Positions 34,974-48,648 of a DNA stretch of 64,000 nt are shown one piece after another. Source of the DNA: Mesorhizobium huakuii (GTDB taxonomy: Bacteria > Pseudomonadota > Alphaproteobacteria > Rhizobiales > Rhizobiaceae); the NCBI RefSeq assembly GCF_030160235.1, contig NZ_BSNY01000071.1, positions 1 through 64,000 on the forward strand, read 5' to 3'. The position numbers and the translations under genes were made by a program. Position 1 is the first letter of the stretch, and every line of letters begins with the position of its first letter. A model generated the notes under the pieces. The model was not told the origin of the DNA and ran no database searches. It worked only from the letters and a program-made list of their open reading frames with translations.

Positions 34974-36008
34974 TCACGCGGGGGTGGCAGCCCTCGACAT
35001 CAAGCGCGCCGCATAGATTTCGATCCTCTGTCGAAACCTATGCTCGACCGCCCATGCGACGAATGCTGCAATGGCGACCACGGTGCAGAACGCTATGCCG
35101 ATCCGAAGATACGGGGAGCCGATCCATGGAGCCAACCATCGTATGATCGCGACACCGACATTCTGGTGCAGAAGATACAGAGGATAGCTGATCAAGCCGA
35201 TGTAACTCACGCTTCGCCAGATCTTGATATCGCGCAGCTGGACCCCGATCACCCCAAGAATTGAAAGCGCGATGACCCATGCACTGAATGCTGAGCCGCC
35301 CCACAGTTTGACAACAACCACCAGGCATCCGGCTGTCACGACCGTCTGCACAGTTCGGGTCGATCGCCTCGCCGCGATGCCCATCAAAAAGAAAAGGCTG
35401 TAGGGGAACAGAAAATACGGCATGGCGATGCCCTTGAAGGGAAAAATCAGAGCCTGATGGTCGCTCCACAACCCTGAAAACTGTGCAATAGCGCCCAGAA
35501 CGGTAAAGCTGGTGAAAAGGACGAGAACGCGATTTGGCCAGAGATAGAAGATGAGGCCGAACACAAAGTAGAATTTTGCTTCCGCAAGCAGTGACCAGTA
35601 GGCGCCGTCGACAAGCGGCGTTGGAGCAAACAGGGTTGTCCAGCTTGCGTTTTTCAGGCCGTCGAGCGCCGAAACCTCTCTGCCCGGAAGACCTAGAGCC
35701 GCAACCACAATAAGCGTGATCGCGATACAGGCGATGAGCGCGGGCTCCAGCCGCGTAAATCTCTGCAGCCAGAACATCCACACGGTTTCAGACCGCTCGG
35801 CTGTCATCGCGATGCAGTAGCCACTGATAATGAAAAAGAGAAAGACGCCAACTATCCCTTGCCATGGCAGCGTCATCTGGTGGTCGAACCCGATGTAGTC
35901 GGCGGGAAAGCGGGACGTATAGTGGAAGATCAGAACCAGCATCACGGCGATCGCACGCAATGCGTCGATCGCCTCGTATCGCCGGTTCTCGTCCTGATCC
36001 GAACGCAT
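34974..36008 (-). CDS. Acyltransferase 3 family (OafA/YrhL-like)
   Basis: 344 residues, about ten membrane segments. N-terminal YEAIDALRAIAVMLVLIFHYTSRFP carries the conserved R and H of the acyltransferase 3 family, and the GVFLFFIISGYCIA motif follows. Such enzymes O-acylate sugars of exo- or lipopolysaccharide. Its somewhat lower GC than its neighbours may hint at transfer. Converges with the MAPEG gene. Confidence 0.85.
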   Translation of the reverse strand: MRSDQDENRRYEAIDALRAIAVMLVLIFHYTSRFPADYIGFDHQMTLPWQGIVGVFLFFIISGYCIAMTAERSETVWMFWLQRFTRLEPALIACIAITLIVVAALGLPGREVSALDGLKNASWTTLFAPTPLVDGAYWSLLAEAKFYFVFGLIFYLWPNRVLVLFTSFTVLGAIAQFSGLWSDHQALIFPFKGIAMPYFLFPYSLFFLMGIAARRSTRTVQTVVTAGCLVVVVKLWGGSAFSAWVIALSILGVIGVQLRDIKIWRSVSYIGLISYPLYLLHQNVGVAIIRWLAPWIGSPYLRIGIAFCTVVAIAAFVAWAVEHRFRQRIEIYAARLMSRAATPA

Positions 36009-36022
36009 CGGCTAGAAAGCCT

Positions 36023-37177
36023 CTAGAGGTCGAACACCGCTATTTTACGCTTGTCGAACTTTATGCCGATCTCGCCGCGCACCAGCTTCAGCGCCGCTTC
36101 GCCGAACACGGCGCGCCGCCAGCCCTGCAGCGCCGGCACGTCTGCATCCTCGCCCTCGGCCGCGATGCGGTCGATATCGTCGCTGGAGGCCAGCACTTTC
36201 GAGGCCACGCCCTGCTTTTCGGCGACGATCCTGAGCAGCACTTTCAACAGTTCCGCCGCGGCACTCGAGCCTTCCGGCGGCTGAAAATTCTTCGGCAGTT
36301 TCGGCATCTGCTCCTTGGGCAAGGCCAGCGCGGTGTTGACCGCCCCAAGCAGGGCCGTCGCCGTCGAGGAGCGCTCCCAGCCCTTGGGCGTGGTGCGCAG
36401 CTTGGCAAGGGCCGCCGCGTCGCGCGGTGCCTGTTGGGCGACCTCGTAGATCGCGTCGTCCTTGAGCACGCGACCACGCGGCACGTCGCGCTCGCGCGCC
36501 TCGCGCTCGCGCCATGCCGCCACGGTTTGCACGATCGCCAGTTCCTGCGGCTTGCGCAGCCGCATCTTCAGCCGCTTCCAGGCGTCTTCCGGATGCGGAT
36601 CGTAGGTTTCGCGTGAGGTCAGCACGTCCATCTCTTCGTTCAGCCAGTGGGCGCGGTTCTCCCGCGCCAGTTCGGCGCTCAAATGCTGATAGACCTCGAT
36701 CAGATGGGTGACGTCGGCCAGCGCGTAATCGAGCTGCTTGTCGGACAGCGGCCGGTGGCGCCAGTCGGTGAAGCGCGACGACTTGTCGAGCCGCGCACCG
36801 GTGATGCGCTGCACGAGCTGGTCGTAGGAAACGCTGTCGCCGAAGCCGCAGACCATGGCCGCGACCTGCGTGTCGAATACCGGATGCGGCACGAGATCGC
36901 CGAGATGGACGATGATTTCGATGTCCTGGCGTGCCGCGTGGAAGACCTTGACCACGGCTTCGTTGGCCATCAGCCGGAAGAACGGGGCAAGGTTGATGTC
37001 TGGCGACAGCGGGTCGATCAGCGCGGTGACGCCGGGCGCCGCCATCTGGATGAGGCACAGGATCGGCCAGAAGGTCGTTTCGCGGATGAACTCGGTGTCG
37101 ACGGTGACGAAATCCGACTTTTCGAAAGCGGCGAGAACGGTCTCGAGTTCTTTCTGGGTGGTGATGACGTGCATCAA
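36023..37177 (-). CDS. rnd: Ribonuclease D
   Basis: 384 residues. DEDD-type 3'-5' exonuclease: VTVDTEFIRE (Asp, Glu), FHAARQDIEI (Asp) and YALADVTHL with Tyr and Asp. An HRDC-like helical domain follows (about residues 205-290). Processes tRNA 3' ends. 14 bp from the acyltransferase stop. Length is typical. Confidence 0.93.
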   Translation of the reverse strand: MMHVITTQKELETVLAAFEKSDFVTVDTEFIRETTFWPILCLIQMAAPGVTALIDPLSPDINLAPFFRLMANEAVVKVFHAARQDIEIIVHLGDLVPHPVFDTQVAAMVCGFGDSVSYDQLVQRITGARLDKSSRFTDWRHRPLSDKQLDYALADVTHLIEVYQHLSAELARENRAHWLNEEMDVLTSRETYDPHPEDAWKRLKMRLRKPQELAIVQTVAAWREREARERDVPRGRVLKDDAIYEVAQQAPRDAAALAKLRTTPKGWERSSTATALLGAVNTALALPKEQMPKLPKNFQPPEGSSAAAELLKVLLRIVAEKQGVASKVLASSDDIDRIAAEGEDADVPALQGWRRAVFGEAALKLVRGEIGIKFDKRKIAVFDL

Positions 37178-37249
37178 ATCGCTTTTGGCAGGAGTAAGGT
37201 CTTCCTAGATTTCAGCCGGGAAGGCTTTCGTCAAGCTTTGGCGCCGCCA

Positions 37250-38494
37250 TCATGCGCTTCCGGGGCCATCGGAATCGCCATTGCGCCTGGCCAGCCGCGC
37301 GAAAACGGTCGATGTGCGCAACAGCGCGATGAAGCGGCCGCGCTTGCCCACGGGCACGCCGGAGCGTGCCTGCATGCGATAGAGGATGACGGCGATGAAG
37401 ATCGCATAGACGGTGGCGCTGAACACGAACAGCGCGCTCGGCCCGAAATACTGCATCACTGTCGAGGCGGCGAAAGGGCCGCCAATGGCGCCGAAGGAGT
37501 AGAACAGCATCAGCGCCGCATTGATCAGCACGAACTCGCCCGTGTCGGCGCGGTCGTTGGAATGCGCCGCCGACAGCGAATAGAGCGGCATGGCGAAACA
37601 GCCGAAGATGAAGATGATGATGAAGTTGAGCAGCGGATTGCTGCCGGCGATGAACACCAGGGCCAAGGCGGAAAGCATCGCGCAGCAGGTCGTCAGCAAC
37701 AGCACCCGGCGCCGGTCCCATCGGTCGGAGAGATAGCCAAGCGGATACTGGATGATGGCGCCGCCGAAGATGCCGACGCTGACGAAGGTGACGACATCGG
37801 CGACCGACATGCCGATCTGCTCGGCATAGACCGGCGACAACGTGCGAAAGGCGCTGTTGGTGACGCCGACGGCGATGCAGCCGAAGCAGCCGAGCGGCGA
37901 AATGCGCCAGACGCGCGCCAGGTCGAGCTTGACCTCCTCCGGTGGCGTCGGGTTGGAGCGGTCGCCGAGCGAGACCGGCACCAGCGACAGCGTGATCATG
38001 ATCGACATGATGGCGAAGATGGTGAAGCCGCCGGCGCCGAAGACCGGAATCAGGAACTGGGCCGATGTCACCGAGCCGGTATCGACCATCCGGTAGACCG
38101 CCAGCACGCGGGCGCGGTCCTTGTTGGTGACGCCGGAATTCAGCCAGCTTTCGACAATGGTGAACAGCCCGGCGAAACAGAAGCCGCCGGCAAAGCGCAC
38201 CGCGCACCACATCACCGGATCAAGGACCAGCACCAGGAGCAGGGTGCCGACCGAGGCGATGGCGGCCAGTGCCGAAAACGCCCTGATATGGCCGACCGCC
38301 TTCATGATGCGGGTAATGGCCAGGCAGCCGAGCAGGAAGCCGGCGAAATAGAAGGTGCCCATCAGGCCGATGTCGGAAGCGGAAAATCCCTCCTGCGCGC
38401 TGCGCAGCGCAATCAGCGTGCTCTGCAGCCCATTGCCGCCGAGCAGGATGCCTGCGGCGAGAAGAAGCGGGATCAGCGGGCGGATGGAGGACAT
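37250..38494 (-). CDS. MFS transporter (YcaD-like)
   Basis: 414 residues, 12 hydrophobic segments. MFS motif A variant YLSDRWDRRRVLLL between helices, and the N-terminal LLLAAGILLGGNGLQSTLIALRS pattern as in YcaD/YfkF-like permeases. Substrate unknown. It is the first of two MFS genes in the same direction, separated by 149 bp. Confidence 0.82.
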   Translation of the reverse strand: MSSIRPLIPLLLAAGILLGGNGLQSTLIALRSAQEGFSASDIGLMGTFYFAGFLLGCLAITRIMKAVGHIRAFSALAAIASVGTLLLVLVLDPVMWCAVRFAGGFCFAGLFTIVESWLNSGVTNKDRARVLAVYRMVDTGSVTSAQFLIPVFGAGGFTIFAIMSIMITLSLVPVSLGDRSNPTPPEEVKLDLARVWRISPLGCFGCIAVGVTNSAFRTLSPVYAEQIGMSVADVVTFVSVGIFGGAIIQYPLGYLSDRWDRRRVLLLTTCCAMLSALALVFIAGSNPLLNFIIIFIFGCFAMPLYSLSAAHSNDRADTGEFVLINAALMLFYSFGAIGGPFAASTVMQYFGPSALFVFSATVYAIFIAVILYRMQARSGVPVGKRGRFIALLRTSTVFARLARRNGDSDGPGSA

Positions 38495-38643
38495 GAAAGG
38501 CGATCACGTATCGGTGATCCCTTCTTGAACCATTGCCTGGGTCAACGCCAGCGGCAATTGCCGCTGGCGGGATCAATCGCGGTTCTGCGTGGGGGCGACG
38601 CGATCTTAATTGACCGGCCGCCCCGTCCGCAGCGAGGGAAGCT

Positions 38644-39864
38644 TCACTCACCCCTTGCTGCCCCCGCCAAAAGTTTGTCCCGCGTCGGTTCGAGCGGCTC
38701 GTCCACCGGCGCGGCCGGCCGCCGGCCAAGCGATCCCGCGGTCAGCAGGCTGAGGATAATGAACGGAATGCCGATGCCAAAGGCCGAGCGAATGCCCCAA
38801 TGGTCCGAGACGAAGCCGAGCAGCGGTGGTCCGAGCAGGAAGGCGACGAAGGAGATCTGCGACAGTGCCGCGACATTGATCGCAGCCGGCCGGTCCGTCC
38901 GCTGGGCGGCAGCCGAGATCGCCAGCGGGAAGAGGGCGCTGGTGCCGATCCCCAGAAGCGCAAAGCCCAGCATGGAGAACAACGGCGCGGGCGAGAAAAA
39001 CACAATCACCACGCCGGTCGCCATCATTGCCAGCAGCACCCGCGCCACGCCGCTTGGCGAATAGCGGTCGACGAAACTGTCGGCGAAGAAGCGCGTGGTT
39101 GCCTGGGAAAAGGCGAACAGCGCCACGGTGAAACCGGCGACGAAGGGGCCGGACTCGAACACGGTACGCATATAGATCGCCGACCAGTCGATGCTGGCGC
39201 CTTCCATCAGCATCGCCGAGAGTGTCACCGCGACGAGAACAAGGATCGGCAGGGTCGGTCGCGCCAGCATGGGTGCCTTCTTGCCGGTGCCGACGAAGCG
39301 ACTCGGCGCCGGCTGATAGCCGCCGAGGAACAGCGCCATCGAGATCGCGACGATCGGCACGATCAGCGCCAGATGCAGTTGCGGCGATATGCCGAGATGC
39401 GCAAGAGCCCCGCCGAACAGGCCGGCGCCGAAAAAGCCCATGCTCCAGAACGAATGCGCGCGGTTCATGATGCGACGCTTGACCAGGAATTCGGTCCGGT
39501 CGGCCTCGACATTGAGCATGATCTCGACGCTGCCGATCATCAGGCCGACTGGAAAGAGCATGAGGAAAAGCGCGAGCGGCCCCGGCGCATGCACCGCAAT
39601 GGCATAGGCAAGCGCCAGCAGTGGCACCAGGATGAGCAGCGCGCGGCGGAAGCCGACGCGCTCGAGCAGCGGCGTCGCCAGCGTCAGCGCCGTCAACGTG
39701 CCGATCGGCGTTCCGATCAGGCTGAGGCCAAGCGTGCCGTCCCCAACGCCCATGGCGTGCTTGATGTCGGGCAGCCGCGGAAAAATGTTGCCCATGGCGA
39801 AGGAATAGATCGCGAATCCGGCATAGACGCGGTGCTGCGGGGCAAGGTTGAGACCAAAGGTCAT
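38644..39864 (-). CDS. MFS transporter, probable sugar-type
   Basis: 406 residues from ATG 39864. MFS fold with about 12 segments; FPRLPDIKHAMGVGDGTLG in the first loop and an inside-loop ATPLLERVGFRRALL. It resembles the FucP/YbjJ-like group in which ORFs begin with LP-D-IK loops. Divergent from a DeoR regulator with likely operators in between, so it is the probable target of that regulator. A role in sugar or sugar-derivative transport is inferred. Confidence 0.8.
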   Translation of the reverse strand: MTFGLNLAPQHRVYAGFAIYSFAMGNIFPRLPDIKHAMGVGDGTLGLSLIGTPIGTLTALTLATPLLERVGFRRALLILVPLLALAYAIAVHAPGPLALFLMLFPVGLMIGSVEIMLNVEADRTEFLVKRRIMNRAHSFWSMGFFGAGLFGGALAHLGISPQLHLALIVPIVAISMALFLGGYQPAPSRFVGTGKKAPMLARPTLPILVLVAVTLSAMLMEGASIDWSAIYMRTVFESGPFVAGFTVALFAFSQATTRFFADSFVDRYSPSGVARVLLAMMATGVVIVFFSPAPLFSMLGFALLGIGTSALFPLAISAAAQRTDRPAAINVAALSQISFVAFLLGPPLLGFVSDHWGIRSAFGIGIPFIILSLLTAGSLGRRPAAPVDEPLEPTRDKLLAGAARGE

Positions 39865-39928
39865 TGCGGCGCTTTCAAAGGAAGGGAGGCTGGCTTGTGC
39901 GACAGCCCGGCCAGCCACTCCTTGCATA

Positions 39929-39955
39929 AACGTGCAGAACATGCAAGAACGTGCA
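39929..39955. promoter_or_regulatory. Three direct repeats between MFS and DeoR genes
   Basis: AACGTGCA at 39929, AACATGCA at 39938 and AACGTGCA at 39948: three direct repeats at 9-10 bp spacing, about one helical turn. A TTGCAT lies just before. Located in the 120-bp divergent gap, as expected for DeoR-family operators. Confidence 0.6.
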
Positions 39956-39984
39956 CAGGGAAATAAGATCAGGCGAAACAGGCA

Positions 39985-40743
39985 ATGCTGACCGATCAAC
40001 GTCACCAGCTTATCCGCGACCGCCTCGCGGCGGAGGGGAGTGTGCTGGCGGGCGAACTGGCGAGCCGCTTCGGCGTTTCGGAGGACACGGTGCGCCGCGA
40101 CCTGAGGGAACTGGCGAAAGCCGGGCACTGTCGTCGGGTCTATGGCGGCGCGGTTGCAGCGGCACCCTTTGCCGCGACCCCCATCGGTCTGCGCGGCGGC
40201 CATGCGGTCGAGGAAAAGGCGCGGCTGGCAAGCACGGCCGTGGCGTTGCTCGCCAGCGGACAGACCCTGTTCATCGACGGCGGCAGCACCAACACCGCCA
40301 TCGCCAAGGCCATTCCCCGCGACCTCGAACTGACCATCGCCACCAATTCGCTCGGTGTCGCCTCGGCACTGTCGGATCATCCCCTGGTCGAACTGACCGT
40401 GCTTGGCGGCAGGTTCGTCCGCGATCTCGGAACCTGCGTCGGCGCCGACACGCTTGCCGCCATTGCGCAGCTTGGCGCCGACCTGTTTTTCCTTGGCTCG
40501 TGCGGCCTGGATGCCTCACGCGGTGTGACGGCATTCGATTCGGCCGAGGCCGAGGTGAAGCGGGCCATGGCCAGGAACAGCGCCGGCATCGTCATCGCCG
40601 TCACCAACGACAAGCTGGCCACCGCGGCGCCCTATCGCGTCGCCGGCGCCGAAGCGATCCGCCATCTGGTGGTCGAGAAGACCGCGCCGGCCGCTATCCT
40701 CGCCGATTTCGAAAGTCGGGGCGCCGAAATCCACTTTGCTTGA
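39985..40743 (+). CDS. DeoR-family transcriptional regulator
   Basis: 252 residues. N-terminal DeoR winged helix: RHQLIRDRLAAEGSV then ASRFGVSEDTVRRDLRELAKAG. C-terminal DeoR sensor domain with FIDGGSTNTAIAKAI and FFLGSCGLDASRGVT, which bind phosphorylated sugars. Divergent from an MFS transporter gene; together they look like a sugar-uptake switch. Confidence 0.92.
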   Translation: MLTDQRHQLIRDRLAAEGSVLAGELASRFGVSEDTVRRDLRELAKAGHCRRVYGGAVAAAPFAATPIGLRGGHAVEEKARLASTAVALLASGQTLFIDGGSTNTAIAKAIPRDLELTIATNSLGVASALSDHPLVELTVLGGRFVRDLGTCVGADTLAAIAQLGADLFFLGSCGLDASRGVTAFDSAEAEVKRAMARNSAGIVIAVTNDKLATAAPYRVAGAEAIRHLVVEKTAPAAILADFESRGAEIHFA

Positions 40744-40753
40744 AGGCGGCGAG

Positions 40754-41101
40754 CTACTTCCGCGACGCCGCATGTGCGATGAACACTTCGATATCTTGCT
40801 TCGAGTAACCGAGAAGGGTTCCTTCAAGCCTGGCCAGATCATTCGATGTGAAGATGTCGAAGGCCTCTCCGCTGCGGCACATTCTGGAGATCAACAAGCT
40901 CAGCTTGCAGCGCCATTCCTCTGTCGGCAGGCAGTAGCGGCGCTCCTCCACCAAGGTTCCAGGATCAGTGTGGGTGAACTTCAGAACACGACCTGTTTCT
41001 ACAAACGGCTCAAAGCCCGCGTCACCAATATCTTCGGCGTCCATACCCGGTTCGGCCGAGAACAAGGCCATTGGCTTGTCCCCCTGAAGCATCAGTTCCA
41101 T
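40754..41101 (-). CDS. Hypothetical rhizobial protein
   Basis: 115 residues from ATG 41101. Acidic start (MALFSAEPGMDAEDIGDAGFEPF), a beta-rich centre (RVLKFTHTDPGTLVEERRYCLP) and a helical end (LEGTLLGYSKQDIEVFIAHAA). Looks like a small conserved protein without a named domain. Frames extending to 41377 upstream are unlikely to be translated. AT content a little higher than average. Confidence 0.55.
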   Translation of the reverse strand: MELMLQGDKPMALFSAEPGMDAEDIGDAGFEPFVETGRVLKFTHTDPGTLVEERRYCLPTEEWRCKLSLLISRMCRSGEAFDIFTSNDLARLEGTLLGYSKQDIEVFIAHAASRK

Positions 41102-41376
41102 CTCGCGGCCATTGTGCGGGCCTATTCCCGGCGGGAGAGTGCGTTTTGGCACGTGGGGTCTCCAGATCGCTTGACTAGTGCGTTGTCTCAGGAAGCACGT
41201 CTGGCGGCAATGCGTTAAGGCCGGCAAAGACTTAAACCCTGGCGGTCGAACCTGGATACGGCCCGACGTCTCCTTGCCTTGACAAATCCGGCCTCCCATG
41301 CGCTTTTCGCGCAAATTTTGGGCCGGGCTTTGATGCTTTGGCCTGCCACCCAGCACCCCGGACTTTACCAATGACA

Positions 41377-43167
<1,791 letters not shown>

Positions 43168-43231
43168 TAGCAGCTTCGGGCGGTACTTTAAAAACCCGCC
43201 CGAACCGATTCTTTCGACTCGATAATCCCAC

Positions 43232-43264
43232 AAAAAAGCCCGGCATCGCTGCCGGGCTTTTTTT
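43232..43264 (+). terminator. Rho-independent terminator of aspS
   Basis: Stem GCCCGGCA / TGCCGGGC with a 4-base loop, flanked by six A on one side and seven T on the other. Works in both directions in principle and could also end the leftward gene's upstream reading. Confidence 0.92.
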
Positions 43265-43277
43265 GATCCTGAGGCCG

Positions 43278-43382
43278 TTAGAGCGGTTCACCGTTTCATC
43301 GAAACGGCGAACCGCACTAACTCTTTGTTTTGACGCAATTCCGGGCGGAAAACCGCTGACACTTTTGCTGGAACTGCTCTAG
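43278..43382 (-). repeat. Dispersed intergenic repeat, copy 2
   Basis: Inverted copy of the 34411-34515 repeat: starts TTAGAGCGGTTCACCG and ends GGAACTGCTCTA. Contains AACTCTTTGTTTTGACGC, the complement of the copy 1 motif. About 105 bp, between the aspS terminator and the following leftward gene. Confidence 0.75.
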
Positions 43383-43383
43383 A

Positions 43384-44574
43384 TCAGTCCTCGTTCGCCT
43401 TGACGCTGACGCCGAGCGTCTTCGGCAGGTCGAGCGGGTTGGACATGGCGCCCGCCATGATCAGCGCGAACGGCACCGATGCCGGCGGCTCGGCCGAGAT
43501 TTCGAGGCTCTTCGGATCGTCGAGATATTTGCTGACCGCCGCAGTCACCTGCGCCGTCAGTTCCGGATTGTTGAGCTGCGCCATGCCGAACGGCACGATC
43601 GCCTTGGCCTGGTTGGCGATGTCCTTGGCCGACATGCCCTGCTGCTTGCCGACATATTCCAGCACCTTGCCGGTCAGCGAATCGTCGTCGAAGCGGATCG
43701 AGGCGCTGTTGAACGAGAGCTGCTGCAACAGGCCGAGCATGGCCATGCCTTGTGCCGAATTGTCGGCGCCTTGAGGCTGCGCGGCCATCTTCTTCTGCAT
43801 TTCCTGCAGCGACTTGATGAAGTCGATCGTGTAGCCGCCGAGGTCGAAGGTCATGCCGAGCGTGCCGGCATTCTCGACGGAGATGTCGTATTTCGACAGT
43901 TCCATCTTGCCGTCCGAGGGCTGCCAGGTGCCGGCCATCTCGAGATTGCCGGAGATGTTCTGATAGCCGAGCGCGTTGATGACTTCCTTGGACTTGGGAT
44001 CGTCGACCAGTGTCAGGTCGGCGTTGAACTTTTCCGTGTTGGCGGTGAATTCCATCGCTTTGCCGTCCGCCGGCGGCGTGATCTCGACGGCAAGCCCGTC
44101 CATCGAGAAGGCGGTCTTGTCCGCGACCTTGACCGTCATGTTGGAGAGTTCGGCGGATTTGTACATCATCAGCGAGCCCAGCGGGCCGGTGGCGCCATCG
44201 GCCGGAACCGTCATGTCATGGATGACGAAGGGGCTGAGGTTGAGGGTGACGCCGTCCTTGCTGTGTTCGAAGGCCGAGGTCGAGACGGTGCCGATGTCGA
44301 AGCCGCCGTTGGCCGCGGTCACGTTCTCGAGCTTGACGTCGCCGATGGTGAGGGCTTCCTTTTCCGCCGCCGGCTTGATGGCAACGCCCTGCAGCACCAT
44401 GCTGGTGTTGTCGCCGGTCACGCCGGTCCAGGAGATGTCGACGCCCTGGGCCGCCAGCGCCGCCTTCAGCCGGTCGGCAACCGCGGCATCCTGGGCAAGG
44501 GCCGCGTTCAGCGGCAGTGTGAACAAGAAGGTCGAAAGAGCGAATTTCCGGAGAGTTGAGCGTTTGATTGTCAT
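43384..44574 (-). CDS. Secreted/periplasmic hypothetical protein
   Basis: 396 residues with a clear Sec signal peptide (KRSTLRKFALSTFLFTLPLNAALAQD, cleavage after ALA). The mature part is beta-rich with repeated amphipathic strands and helical ends (DLGGYTIDFIKSLQEMQKKMAAQP). It resembles DUF945 or AsmA-like periplasmic proteins in overall look, but no diagnostic motif is seen. ATG 44574. Probably periplasmic or outer-membrane associated. Confidence 0.7.
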   Translation of the reverse strand: MTIKRSTLRKFALSTFLFTLPLNAALAQDAAVADRLKAALAAQGVDISWTGVTGDNTSMVLQGVAIKPAAEKEALTIGDVKLENVTAANGGFDIGTVSTSAFEHSKDGVTLNLSPFVIHDMTVPADGATGPLGSLMMYKSAELSNMTVKVADKTAFSMDGLAVEITPPADGKAMEFTANTEKFNADLTLVDDPKSKEVINALGYQNISGNLEMAGTWQPSDGKMELSKYDISVENAGTLGMTFDLGGYTIDFIKSLQEMQKKMAAQPQGADNSAQGMAMLGLLQQLSFNSASIRFDDDSLTGKVLEYVGKQQGMSAKDIANQAKAIVPFGMAQLNNPELTAQVTAAVSKYLDDPKSLEISAEPPASVPFALIMAGAMSNPLDLPKTLGVSVKANED

Positions 44575-44901
44575 CGCAAGGTCCCTGAGAGTGTCCTGAA
44601 ATTGTTTTTCAATTCTTCGCGCCATCACCATTCCGTGACGAACTGGACGGGAAGAAGGCGTATCCCGGTACCATGGTCGAAAATCACAGTGAAAGGCAAA
44701 CTCGATCCCAACGTCTTGGCGCAAATCGGTGAATTTGTCATGAAGAGCCGATTGCCCGATATCATCACGCTTGGCCATAGAGGCCTGATGTAACAGGCTG
44801 ATGTTGGTCGACATCCCCAGGCGCACAGTTTCATGTTGCAGAACAGCGGGTATGTCTGTCGGCCTCTTGCCGCGAATCACCCGCTCGGCTAGTCCCAGCC
44901 C
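44575..44901. other. Intergenic region upstream of parC
   Basis: 327 bp between divergent genes. Lower GC than the flanks; no acceptable coding frame. Both promoters are probably here, but no clear -35/-10 pair is convincing. Confidence 0.4.
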
Positions 44902-47154
<2,253 letters not shown>

Positions 47155-47167
47155 TTAAGCGCTTCTT

Positions 47168-47253
47168 CCCTTCTCCCCCCTGTGGGGCCTAAGGGCGGGG
47201 GAGACCGTTGGTTCGCCCCGGAGGTGGCCGAGCGAAGCTCGGTCGGATGAAGG
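47168..47253. repeat. Probable dispersed intergenic repeat
   Basis: CTCCCCCCTGTGGGGCCTAAG-like start, then GGTGGCCGAGCGAAGCTCGG with TCGGATGAAGGG. The GCCGAGC...GCTCGG hairpin plus C/G-rich flanks are of a kind repeated in Mesorhizobium intergenic regions, as far as I recall. Only one copy is in this window. Confidence 0.45.
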
Positions 47254-47370
47254 GTGTTCCAGGAAACGCCGACGCCTTACTCCGCTGGAGCACCCTCATC
47301 CGTCTCGGCGCGCCAATCATTTGGAGTATCGTCACGATTGCTGCACTATATCGGTGCATAACGGGGAAAG

Positions 47371-48609
47371 GTGTTTGGGAGAGACGGGCGTTTGAAAGAA
47401 TCCAGGATCCAGAAACCGGAAGGGCAGCAGCGCCTGTTCGGCCTGTCGACGCCGCTGCGGTCGGCTGTCATTCCGCCGCTGTCGGCGGCGCGCTGGCTGC
47501 TGGTGCTGATCGTCGCCGCCAGCGTCTATTTCTTCCACGGCTTCCTGTTCCCGGTGCTGGCCGCACTGGTCATCGCTTTCGCCAGCTGGCCGCTTTACCA
47601 GCGGCTGCTGGCCGGCGTCGGTGGCAACCGCACCATCGCCGCCACTCTGGCCATCCTGTTCATCCTCGCCTTCCTGGTGATACCGATCGCCCTTGCCGGC
47701 ACCTACGCCATCAATGAAGTGCGTGAGTGGGTCGGCTGGGCGATCGAGACCAACCGGCACGGGGCCGTGACGCCGCATTGGATCGCGACCATGCCTGTCA
47801 TAGGCGATTGGCTGAACGAGCAATGGACGACCAATTTTGGTCATCCCGGCGGCATTGGTGAACTGATCCAGCTGATCAGCGGCGCCAATATCGGCAGCAT
47901 CTATCGTGGCGCGCTCGCCGCCGGCGGCAGCGCCTTTGGGCTGCTGTTGACGCTGCTGTTCATGATGATCGCCCTATTCTTCGCCTATCGTGACGGCGAG
48001 CATTTTGCCGGCCAGGTCGACCGCCTCGGCGAGCGCATCCTGCCGACGCGGTGGGAGCGGATTTCGCGCGTCGTCCCGGCGACCATTTCCTCGACGGTGA
48101 CTGGCATGACAGTCATCGCCATCGGCGAGGGGCTGGTGCTGGGCATTGCCTACTGGCTGGCCGGCGTGCCGTCGCCGGTGACGCTTGGCGCCCTGACCGG
48201 CGTCATGGCGCTCATCCCCGGCGGGGCACCATTGTCCTTCACCCTCGTCTCGATTTATCTCGCCGCCAGCGGCTCGCCCATGGCCGGTCTGGCGCTGTTC
48301 CTGTGGGGCGCGGTCGAACTGTTCATCGTCGACAAGACACTGCGCCCGAAGCTCGTCGGCGGGCCGATTAAACTGCCCTTCCTGCCGACCTTTTTCGGCC
48401 TGATCGGCGGCGTCAAGACGATGGGCTTTCTCGGCCTGTTCATCGGCCCGGTGCTGATGGCGCTGCTGGTCGCCATCTGGCGCGAGTGGCTGCGCGAGGT
48501 GGAACTGGTCGACGAGTTGGCCGCCGGCTCGGCGGCCGAAATCGAAGGCGGGCCGCAGCAGATCGAGATCCTGCCGGAACCTGGCGTGGCGAAGAAGGCC
48601 AGCGCCTGA
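47371..48609 (+). CDS. AI-2E (PerM/YdiK) family transporter-like protein
   Basis: 412 residues from GTG 47371; TTG 47392, with GGGAGAG upstream, is an alternative. About eight hydrophobic segments with the family pattern: an N-terminal pair, a central amphipathic region and the ALTGVMALIPGGAPL ... GLIGGVKTMGFLGLFIGPVL section. Family members move autoinducer-2, ions or unknown small molecules. No operon partner on the same strand. Confidence 0.83.
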   Translation: MFGRDGRLKESRIQKPEGQQRLFGLSTPLRSAVIPPLSAARWLLVLIVAASVYFFHGFLFPVLAALVIAFASWPLYQRLLAGVGGNRTIAATLAILFILAFLVIPIALAGTYAINEVREWVGWAIETNRHGAVTPHWIATMPVIGDWLNEQWTTNFGHPGGIGELIQLISGANIGSIYRGALAAGGSAFGLLLTLLFMMIALFFAYRDGEHFAGQVDRLGERILPTRWERISRVVPATISSTVTGMTVIAIGEGLVLGIAYWLAGVPSPVTLGALTGVMALIPGGAPLSFTLVSIYLAASGSPMAGLALFLWGAVELFIVDKTLRPKLVGGPIKLPFLPTFFGLIGGVKTMGFLGLFIGPVLMALLVAIWREWLREVELVDELAAGSAAEIEGGPQQIEILPEPGVAKKASA

Positions 48610-48648
48610 TCCCGAAACGCAACTTGCGCTGGGCCTATCAATTACCAA

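Noticed and set aside
36647-39064. Very long plus-strand frame of 805 codons opposite the rnd and MFS genes
   Set aside because: It is antisense to well-supported genes, its product is low-complexity and charged, and such frames are expected opposite GC-rich coding sequence.
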